9,718 nt of DNA from Methanobacteriota archaeon (GTDB lineage Archaea > Hydrothermarchaeota > Hydrothermarchaeia > Hydrothermarchaeales > JAADFM01). Position numbers and translations under genes: made by a program. Shown piece after piece: positions 1-5,260 of the stretch. The stretch covers positions 1 through 9,718 of the forward strand of contig JAADFM010000013.1 of the NCBI GenBank assembly GCA_013152845.1. The letters are read 5' to 3'. How positions within the stretch are numbered: the stretch's first letter is position 1; every line of letters begins with the position of its first letter. The notes under the pieces are model-generated. The model was not told the DNA's origin. It was given only the letters and a program-made list of their open reading frames with translations, and searched no databases.

Positions 1-150
1 AGCGCCAACTGGCACGAGCGGGAGACCTACGACCTCATGGGCATTGTCTTTGAGGGCCACCCCAGCCTGAGGCGGATTCTGAACCCCGATGACTTCCAGG
101 GCCATCCCCTCAGGAAGGACTTCGAACTGAAGGAGAACCCCATGTATTGA
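1..150 (+). CDS. nuoC: NADH/F420H2 dehydrogenase subunit C, C-terminal end (5' truncated by window)
   Basis: Only the last 49 codons are present, reading in frame from base 1 to TGA at 148-150. The peptide carries the NuoC C-terminal signature: [18 protein letters not shown] (residues 4-21 of the fragment) followed by [19 protein letters not shown]. NuoC (30 kDa subunit) is a soluble peripheral-arm protein that packs against NuoD and helps link the electron input part to the membrane arm; it binds no cofactor. The stop lies nine bases before the nuoD ATG, and the nuoD ribosome binding site overlaps this stop codon, as expected for neighbouring genes of one operon. Genes for subunits A and B would be expected upstream, outside the window. 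The family assignment is secure; the full length cannot be judged. Confidence 0.95.
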   Translation, partial: SANWHERETYDLMGIVFEGHPSLRRILNPDDFQGHPLRKDFELKENPMY

Positions 151-154
151 GGTG
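149..154 (+). promoter_or_regulatory. Ribosome binding site deciding the nuoD start
   Basis: GAGGTG overlaps the nuoC stop codon and stands five bases before ATG 160. It contains an in-frame GTG (154) that could be mistaken for the start. The spacing favours ATG 160. Confidence 0.65.
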
Positions 155-159
155 TGACC

Positions 160-1311
160 ATGCCGGTAGAGACGTCATGCGGGATAGAAGGTTGCATCCG
201 GGCGGTGAAGACCGACAATCCCGACGAGATGGTACTGAACCTGGGTCCCCAGCACCCGTCTACCCACGGTGTGGCGCGGCTGGTCATCAGGCTGAAAGGC
301 GAGAGGGCCGAGCAGATAGAACCTGTCATCGGCTACCTCCACAGGGGCTATGAGAAGATGGCGGAGAACAGGACCTACATCCAGTTCATCCCCCTAACCG
401 ACAGGCTGGACTACCTCTCGGCCATCACCAACAACATGGTCTACTGCATGGCAGTCGAGGAGGTCATGGGCCTGGAGGTGCCGGAGAGGGCCGAGTACAT
501 CAGGGTCATCATGCTTGAACTCCAGCGTCTGGCGAGCCACCTGGTGTTCTTCTCGAGTTTCGGTGCCGACCTGGGGGCATGGACGGTCCTCATGTACGGG
601 TTCAGGGAGAGGGAGCGCATCATCGACCTCCTGGAGATGGTCACCGGGGCCAGGCTGACCTACAACTACATACGCTTCGGCGGGGTCAGGGACGACCTGC
701 CTGAAGGGTTCATAGAGAAATGCTCCCGGACCATGGAGATTCTCCCTGACTACTTCAAGAGCTATGAGGAGTACGCCTACGAGAACGAGGTCTTCATGGA
801 CCGGTGCAGGGGGGTAGGGGTCGTAAGTGCCGAGGACGCCATAAACCTCGGCCTGACAGGGCCGAACCTAAGGGCATCCGGGGTCCCCTATGATATCAGG
901 AAGATAGACCCCTATTCCATATACGACCGCCTGAAGTTCAAGGTATGCACCGACAAGGCCGGGGATACCCTGGCGAGGTTCAAGATGCGCATCGACGAGA
1001 TGTACGAGAGCGTCAAGATAGTCCAGCAGTGCCTGGACGAAATCCCCGAGGGCGAGATAAGGGCCAAGGTCCCCAAGGTGCTCAAGCCCCCGGCCGGGGA
1101 GGCCTACAGCCGTGTGGAGTCACCCCGGGGCGAGCTGGGCATGTATCTTATCAGCGACGGCAAGTCCCAGAGCCCCTACAGGCTGAGGATTCGAAGTCCT
1201 GCCTTCTGCAACCTCTCGGGCTTCCCGGCCACCGCAGAGGGCGAGTACATCCCGGACGTCATCGCCAATTTCGCGAGTATAGACATCGTCCTGGGGGACG
1301 TGGACAGGTAG
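160..1311 (+). CDS. nuoD: NADH/F420H2 dehydrogenase subunit D (49 kDa)
   Basis: This is the 383-residue catalytic-core subunit of the peripheral arm; with NuoB and NuoH it forms the quinone or phenazine reduction site. Seen in the sequence: NLGPQHPSTHG at residues 27-37, GYLHRGYEKMAENRTY near 58-73, TDRLDYL at 80-86, ERERIIDLLEMVTGARLTYN in the middle, and a C-terminal block with SDGKSQSPYRLRIRSP and IDIVLGDVDR. His36 and Tyr85 align with the quinone-headgroup His and Tyr known from Thermus Nqo4. The nickel-binding CxxC pairs of related [NiFe] hydrogenase large subunits are absent, so this is a dehydrogenase-type subunit. I chose ATG 160 because GAGGTG at 149-154 sits five bases upstream; an in-frame GTG at 154 lies within that site and would add two residues. 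An N-terminal Cys pair (Cys7, Cys12) precedes the conserved domain and has no known role. Confidence 0.97.
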   Translation: MPVETSCGIEGCIRAVKTDNPDEMVLNLGPQHPSTHGVARLVIRLKGERAEQIEPVIGYLHRGYEKMAENRTYIQFIPLTDRLDYLSAITNNMVYCMAVEEVMGLEVPERAEYIRVIMLELQRLASHLVFFSSFGADLGAWTVLMYGFRERERIIDLLEMVTGARLTYNYIRFGGVRDDLPEGFIEKCSRTMEILPDYFKSYEEYAYENEVFMDRCRGVGVVSAEDAINLGLTGPNLRASGVPYDIRKIDPYSIYDRLKFKVCTDKAGDTLARFKMRIDEMYESVKIVQQCLDEIPEGEIRAKVPKVLKPPAGEAYSRVESPRGELGMYLISDGKSQSPYRLRIRSPAFCNLSGFPATAEGEYIPDVIANFASIDIVLGDVDR

Positions 1312-1317
1312 GTGAGG
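1311..1317 (+). promoter_or_regulatory. Ribosome binding site deciding the nuoH start
   Basis: GGTGAGG follows the nuoD stop (its first G is the last base of TAG) and precedes ATG 1321. It contains an in-frame GTG at 1312 that would add three residues (M-R-R). The GGTGA core lies five bases before ATG 1321, so ATG is preferred. Confidence 0.65.
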
Positions 1318-1320
1318 AGA

Positions 1321-2307
1321 ATGGCGGTTATAACCGAAATCATGGCCAACCCGGTGGCACGGGGCCTTGTGGGCGTCCTGGTGGTGGTGGCCTTCATCTC
1401 CCTCAACGTCCTCTTCCTCACCTGGATGGAGAGGAAGGTGGTGGCCAGGGTCCAGGTCAGGTACGGTCCCAACCGCGCCGGCCCCTTCGGCCTCCTGCAG
1501 CCTGTGGCAGACACGGTGAAGCTCCTGACCAAGGAGGACATAATCCCCAAGGCGGCCGACCGCCTCCTGTTCACCCTTGCGCCGGCGGTGGCCTTCACGG
1601 TGGCGGTACTGCCTGCCATCACCATCCCCCTGACCAAAGGCCTCATCGTAACGGACCTGAACGTGGGAATCCTCTACGTGATAGCGGTCTCCTCCCTGGC
1701 CACCATCCCTGTGATAATGGCGGCCTGGGGCTCCAACAACAAGTACTCCCTCCTGGGTGGGATGCGGGCCGTGGCCCAGTCCTTGAGCTACGAGATACCC
1801 CTGGTGCTGTCGGTGGTGGGTGTGATAGCCCTCACCGGCTCGCTGAGCATGGTCAGGATAGTGGAGGCCCAGAAGGATACCTGGTTCATCCTCCTCCAGC
1901 CCCTGGGATTCGCCGTCTTCTACCTGGCGGCCATCGCGGAGATGGGCAGGATACCCTTCGACATGCCCGAAAGCGAGTCCGAGCTGGTGGCCGGGTTCCA
2001 TACCGAGTACACCGGGATGAAGTTCGCCCTCCTACTCTTCGCCGAGTACATCCACATGGTGGTTGCCACCGCCCTCATCGTGGTCCTCTTCCTGGGCGGC
2101 TGGAACCTGCCCTTCATAACCCTGCCCCCCATCCTGCAGGCGGCGGTCTTCATGGTGAAGATGTACATCGTGATATTCATCCTCATGTGGACCCGGGGGA
2201 CCCTGCCCAGAATCAAGATAAACGTCATGACCGCCATCGGCTGGAAGTTCCTCATCCCCCTGGCCCTGGCCAACATATTCATAACCGGGATCCTCCTGGC
2301 GTGGTGA
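1321..2307 (+). CDS. nuoH: NADH/F420H2 dehydrogenase subunit H (ND1 type)
   Basis: A 328-residue, multi-helix membrane subunit that joins the peripheral and membrane arms and forms the entry chamber for quinone or phenazine. The family signatures are clear: WMERKVVARVQVRYGPNRAG near residues 35-54, GLLQPVADTVKLLTKEDIIP near 57-76, GSNNKYSLLGGMRAVAQSLS near 137-156, and PFDMPESESELVAGFHTEY near 212-230, whose acidic loop residues line the quinone pocket in known structures. The C-terminal RGTLPRIK and the GWKFLIPLAL helix are also present. Length and motif order are normal for NuoH/FpoH. It lies nine bases after nuoD and seven bases before nuoI in the usual D-H-I order. The C-terminus is W-stop, and its last bases (GGTGAT, 2303-2308) serve as the nuoI ribosome binding site. 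Confidence 0.98.
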   Translation: MAVITEIMANPVARGLVGVLVVVAFISLNVLFLTWMERKVVARVQVRYGPNRAGPFGLLQPVADTVKLLTKEDIIPKAADRLLFTLAPAVAFTVAVLPAITIPLTKGLIVTDLNVGILYVIAVSSLATIPVIMAAWGSNNKYSLLGGMRAVAQSLSYEIPLVLSVVGVIALTGSLSMVRIVEAQKDTWFILLQPLGFAVFYLAAIAEMGRIPFDMPESESELVAGFHTEYTGMKFALLLFAEYIHMVVATALIVVLFLGGWNLPFITLPPILQAAVFMVKMYIVIFILMWTRGTLPRIKINVMTAIGWKFLIPLALANIFITGILLAW

Positions 2308-2314
2308 TAGAAAG

Positions 2315-2732
2315 ATGATGGATAGACTGAGACGAATGACGCACCTGGTTCCCCTCGAGATAGTGGGGAAGCACCTCTTGATCAAACCCATCACCCTCCA
2401 GTACCCGGAGGAAAAACCGGTGATATCCGAGAGGTTCAGGGGGCTCCATCATCTTGACCTGGACCAGTGCATCGGATGCGGCACCTGTGCCAGGCAGTGC
2501 CCCAACAAGTGCATCACCATGTTCGTGGCAGGGGTGGAGGAGAAGAAGATAGGGGAGAAGGTCGTCAAAGTATCCCCAGATATACATCGGCAGGTGCATG
2601 TTCTGCGGCCTGTGCCAGGAGGTCTGCCCAAAGGGCGCTCTCGTGCTTACCAAGACATTCGAGCTTGCGGCCTTCTCCAGGGAGGACATGCTCTACACCT
2701 ACGAACAGCTGGCGGAAGGTGGTGAAGGATGA
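2315..2732 (+). CDS. nuoI: NADH/F420H2 dehydrogenase subunit I, 2x[4Fe-4S] ferredoxin-like; carries a one-base frameshift
   Basis: This peripheral-arm subunit carries clusters N6a and N6b between the input module and NuoB. The first motif, CIGCGTCARQCP (Cys52, 55, 58, 62), is read in the frame starting at ATG 2315. After KVVKV (about residue 86) that frame becomes unrelated sequence and stops at 2725. In the next frame, from about base 2578, the expected second half appears: YIGRCMFCGLCQEVCPKG with Cys94, 97, 100 and 104, running to TGA 2730-2732. Removing one C from CCCC at 2574-2577 restores VSQIYIGRCMFC and a normal 138-residue protein. The restored stop overlaps the nuoJ start as ATGA, which supports this frame as the real one. 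Read literally, the gene would lose ligands of both clusters. The likeliest cause is a homopolymer sequencing or assembly error; a true mutation or ribosomal frameshifting cannot be excluded. An upstream GGTGAT (2303-2308) supports the start. Confidence 0.93.
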
Positions 2733-2989
2733 ACCTCGAGCTTGCGGTCTTCTACCTACTGGCCATTGTGACCCTGGTCTCAGCAGTCCTTGTCATCACC
2801 ACAAAGGACATCTTCAGGGCGGCCATCTCCCTCATGCTCATGTTCGTTGCCATCGCCGCCGTCTATCTCACCCTGGGGGCGGAATTCCTGGCCATGGTGC
2901 AGATACTGGTGTACGCCGGTGCCGTGACCATCCTCATAATATTCGGCATCATGCTGACTAAAAAAGAGAACAGCGGGGGTGATGGCTGA
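2729..2989 (+). CDS. nuoJ: Subunit J, N-terminal half (FpoJ1-like)
   Basis: An 86-residue protein with three predicted transmembrane helices (about residues 5-23, 29-49 and 54-76). It matches the N-terminal part of NuoJ/ND6, including the conserved GAEFLAMVQILVYAGAVTIL at residues 50-69. In complex I structures this third helix carries the pi-bulge that helps couple quinone chemistry to ion pumping; Glu52 and Tyr62 are in this block. A full NuoJ is usually about 160-200 residues, so this is half a subunit. The remaining half is encoded by the next gene, as known for methanogen fpo operons with two J genes. The start overlaps the frame-corrected nuoI stop (ATGA), with GGTGA at 2721-2725 as ribosome binding site. 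The C-terminal tail (KKENSGGDG) is hydrophilic, which suggests a true end rather than a broken gene. Confidence 0.9.
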   Translation: MNLELAVFYLLAIVTLVSAVLVITTKDIFRAAISLMLMFVAIAAVYLTLGAEFLAMVQILVYAGAVTILIIFGIMLTKKENSGGDG

Positions 2990-3249
2990 TGGCTGATACA
3001 GGGAGAAGGGCCATCAAGATGCTGGTATTCTTCGCCTTCATGTTCCTGCTGAGCCTGACGGTTGCAAGCCCTGTCTGGGAGGTCTCCCCGGTCTATCCCG
3101 TCACCCTCCCCCAGACACCCTTCGGGGTGGATGACATCGGCGTGGGGATATTCACCACCTTCGTCCTGCCCTTCGAGGTCATCTCCCTGGTACTCCTGGC
3201 AGCAATGATAGGCGCCATCTACATCGCCAAGAAGGAGGTGTCGGGATGA
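2989..3249 (+). CDS. nuoJ: Subunit J, C-terminal half (FpoJ2-like)
   Basis: An 86-residue protein with two predicted transmembrane helices (about residues 10-27 and 56-79) separated by a Pro-rich loop. The segment GIFTTFVLPFEVISLVLLAA (residues 53-72), followed by MIGAIYIAKKE, is the typical end of NuoJ, with Glu63 in the conserved FE pair. The gene starts at ATG 2989, sharing one base with the stop of the first half (TGATG); GGTGAT at 2978-2983 is a well-placed ribosome binding site. Together the two halves supply the five helices of a normal NuoJ in the membrane arm next to NuoH and NuoK. Both halves have clean starts, stops and ribosome binding sites, so I read this as a stable split rather than a frameshift artefact. 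Confidence 0.9.
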   Translation: MADTGRRAIKMLVFFAFMFLLSLTVASPVWEVSPVYPVTLPQTPFGVDDIGVGIFTTFVLPFEVISLVLLAAMIGAIYIAKKEVSG

Positions 3250-3551
3250 TACCCCTGTACTACTACCTGACCCTGGCCGCCGCCCTCTTCGCCCTTGGGG
3301 CCTACGGCATCATGACCCAGCGCAACGGCATCAAGATCCTCATGTGCATCGAGATGCTCCTGAACTCGGCCAACATCAACCTGGTGGCATTCGCAAAATA
3401 CCAGGCCGATATCGCAGGCCAGGTCCTGGTGACCTTCACCATATCCCTTGCCGCCGCCGAGGCTGCGGTGGGTATTGCAATCCTCATCGCCCTTTACAAG
3501 ACCCACGGGACCATTGACATCACCCAGATAGGTCCCTTAAGGAGATGGTAG
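3246..3551 (+). CDS. nuoK: NADH/F420H2 dehydrogenase subunit K (MrpC/ND4L type)
   Basis: A 101-residue protein with three transmembrane helices, the normal length for NuoK/ND4L and also homologous to MrpC of Na+/H+ antiporters. Glu36 (in LMCIEMLLNSANINLVAF) and Glu72 (in LAAAEAAVGIAI) match the two membrane glutamates known to be needed for proton transfer in E. coli NuoK. The start overlaps the end of the second nuoJ gene (ATGA, 3246-3249), with GGAGGTG at 3234-3240 as ribosome binding site. The protein sits between NuoJ and the antiporter-like subunits in the membrane arm. Because the next gene is MrpD-like, the K-D pair here also resembles an MrpC-MrpD pair. The D-H-I-J-K context and the sequence favour NuoK. 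Confidence 0.95.
   Translation: MIPLYYYLTLAAALFALGAYGIMTQRNGIKILMCIEMLLNSANINLVAFAKYQADIAGQVLVTFTISLAAAEAAVGIAILIALYKTHGTIDITQIGPLRRW
3540..3544 (+). promoter_or_regulatory. Ribosome binding site deciding the start of the MrpD-like gene
   Basis: AGGAG directly abuts an in-frame ATG at 3545, which is too close to be used. It stands nine bases before the second in-frame ATG at 3554, which is therefore the likelier start. Confidence 0.55.
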
Positions 3552-3553
3552 AG

Positions 3554-5050
3554 ATGGAGGTAATCGAGTCTGCAAGACCCCTGATGGCGGTACTGGTCTC
3601 CCTGGGAGCGGTCCCCCTGATACTGGCGTCCAAGCGCAACCCCAACGTCAGGGAGGCATGGACCATCATCGCCGCGGTGCTGAAGTTTGCCATAGTGGCC
3701 TCCATGCTGCCCATCGTCCTCTCCGGCAACGTGGTCGAGTACACCCTCTACCAGTTTTCGCCGGCCCTGCTGCCCGGCCTGGAGCTCAAGTTCAGGGCCG
3801 ATGCCTTCGGCATGTTCTTTGCCACCATCGCATCCTTCCTGTGGATTCTGACCTCCCTGTATTCCATCGGCTACATGCGCAGTCTCAAGGAGCATGCCCA
3901 GACCCGCTACTTCATGTGTTTTGCGGTCTCCCTCTCGGCGACCATGGGCATCGCCTTTGCCGCCAACCTCCTGACCCTCTTCATCTTCTATGAGATACTC
4001 TCCATCATAACCTACCCCCTGGTCATCCACGAGGAGTCCAGGGAGGCGGTATGGGCCGGCAAGAAATACCTGGTGTATCTGGTGGGCGGCTCCATCGGCT
4101 TCCAGATGACGGCCATGATTATCATCTATGCCCTCACAGGGACGCTGGATTTCTCCAACTCGGGCATCATCGCCGGCCACGGCATGGACAAGGTCCTGGT
4201 GGCCCTCCTCCTGTTCATGCTGGTCTTCGGATACACCAAGGCCGGTGTCATGCCACTCCACAGCTGGCTGCCCACGGCCATGATTGCCCCCACCCCGGTC
4301 AGCGCCCTCCTCCATGCGGTGGCGGTGGTCAAGGCCGGTGTGTTCTCGGTACTGCGGGTGGTGTTCTTCGTCTTCGGCCCGGACCTCCTCTCCAGCCTGG
4401 ACCTGGGCACCATGCTCGGGTATGTGGCATCCTTTACCATCATCATGGCCTCTGTCTTCGCCCTGACCAGGGACAACCTGAAGCAGAGGCTTGCATATTC
4501 CACCGTAAGCCAGCTCTCCTACGTCATCCTGGGGGCGGCCCTTCTGACCCCCAGCGGGATGGTAGGCGGCACACTCCACATTCTCAGCCACGCCTTCGGG
4601 AAGATAACCCTCTTCTTCTGTGCGGGGGCCATCTTCGTGGCGACCCAGAAGAAGAACATCTCCGAGATGGCAGGTATCGGATGGAAGATGCCCATAACCA
4701 TGACCGCCTTCTCCATAGGGGCCTTGAGCATGATAGGCATGCCGCCGGCGGTGGGATTCCTGAGCAAGTGGTACATGGCCCTGGGGACCATCCAGGAGCC
4801 GACAAGGCTGGTATTCCTGGCCGTCCTTCTGGCCAGCGCCATCCTGAACGCGGGCTACTTCTTCCCTGTCATATACACCGCCTTCTTCAAACCCCTGCCC
4901 GAGGGCGAGGAGCCGGGGTTCAAGGAGGCCCCCATGTTCTGTGTGGTGCCACTTTCGATAACCGCAATCGGGACCATAGTCTTCCTATTCTACCCCGGGG
5001 TATTCCTGGAGCTGGCGCGGATGGCAGTAGAAGCGCTGGGAGGTCCGTGA
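3554..5050 (+). CDS. MrpD/MnhD-like proton-conducting antiporter subunit of complex I
   Basis: A 498-residue polytopic membrane protein (about 14 helices) of the NuoL/M/N-MrpA/D superfamily. It resembles the monovalent cation/H+ antiporter subunit D (MnhD) branch more than NuoL or NuoM, for example in the block ASFLWILTSLYSIGYMRSLK followed by EHAQTRYF. Functional residues are in place: Glu147 in helix 5 (LFIFYEILS), Lys229 in helix 7 (GYTKAGVMPLHSWLP), Lys260 in helix 8 (VVKAGVFSVLR), Lys350 (SHAFGKITLFF) and Lys405 in helix 12 (FLSKWY). It should move protons or Na+ in the membrane arm, driven by electron transfer in the other subunits. It occupies the place of nuoL/M just after nuoK. An upstream in-frame ATG at 3545 would add three residues but lacks ribosome-binding spacing. 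Whether it moves H+ or Na+ cannot be told from sequence alone. Confidence 0.9.
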   Translation: MEVIESARPLMAVLVSLGAVPLILASKRNPNVREAWTIIAAVLKFAIVASMLPIVLSGNVVEYTLYQFSPALLPGLELKFRADAFGMFFATIASFLWILTSLYSIGYMRSLKEHAQTRYFMCFAVSLSATMGIAFAANLLTLFIFYEILSIITYPLVIHEESREAVWAGKKYLVYLVGGSIGFQMTAMIIIYALTGTLDFSNSGIIAGHGMDKVLVALLLFMLVFGYTKAGVMPLHSWLPTAMIAPTPVSALLHAVAVVKAGVFSVLRVVFFVFGPDLLSSLDLGTMLGYVASFTIIMASVFALTRDNLKQRLAYSTVSQLSYVILGAALLTPSGMVGGTLHILSHAFGKITLFFCAGAIFVATQKKNISEMAGIGWKMPITMTAFSIGALSMIGMPPAVGFLSKWYMALGTIQEPTRLVFLAVLLASAILNAGYFFPVIYTAFFKPLPEGEEPGFKEAPMFCVVPLSITAIGTIVFLFYPGVFLELARMAVEALGGP

Positions 5051-5053
5051 AAG

Positions 5054-5260
5054 ATGGAAAACGAGAGGAAGGCAGTCATAATCTCAGCGGCCATCGCCCT
5101 GGTGATGCTGGCCCTGGTTGTCCCCCACTACCACAGGACCTTCGAGTTCCAGTTCCCGGGCTTCGAGATCCTCTTCGGGGTGGTGGGGACCATCCTGCTG
5201 GCCCTGATATTCAAGGGTCTGGGCATTGTAAACATGAAGGAGGGACTCTGGGATGACTAG
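5054..5260 (+). CDS. Small two-helix membrane protein between antiporter subunits
   Basis: A 68-residue protein with two predicted transmembrane helices (about residues 7-23 and 37-58) joined by a short segment, HYHRTFEFQFPGF (25-37), and ending in an acidic tail (KEGLWDD). It begins at ATG 5054 with GGAGGT at 5039-5044 upstream. It overlaps the next gene by eight bases, so it is translated in the operon and is very likely real. I recall small proteins of similar build (an HRH-like motif, PGF, a second helix and an acidic DYYD-type end) lying between two Na+/H+ antiporter subunit D genes in bacterial Mrp-like clusters. On that recollection I infer an accessory membrane-arm subunit that helps assemble or bridge the two antiporter proteins. 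No catalytic motif is visible, and no standard Nuo, Fpo or Mrp subunit name fits with confidence. Confidence 0.8.
   Translation: MENERKAVIISAAIALVMLALVVPHYHRTFEFQFPGFEILFGVVGTILLALIFKGLGIVNMKEGLWDD

Noticed and set aside
160..1311. Possible [NiFe] hydrogenase large subunit instead of NuoD, suggested by archaeal context and an N-terminal Cys pair.
   Set aside because: The Cys pair is CX4C at the extreme N-terminus, not the nickel-binding CxxC, and the C-terminal CxxC is missing; the quinone-site His and Tyr are present.
945..2318. A long + strand frame spanning the end of nuoD and nearly all of nuoH.
   Set aside because: The translation is Pro, Gly, His and Arg-rich with no family motif, and it overlaps two unmistakable genes in other frames.
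2315..2725. A 136-residue NuoI variant that naturally lacks the second cluster motif.
   Set aside because: The missing motif is present immediately downstream in the adjacent frame with full family similarity, so the tail of this frame is not a real alternative C-terminus.
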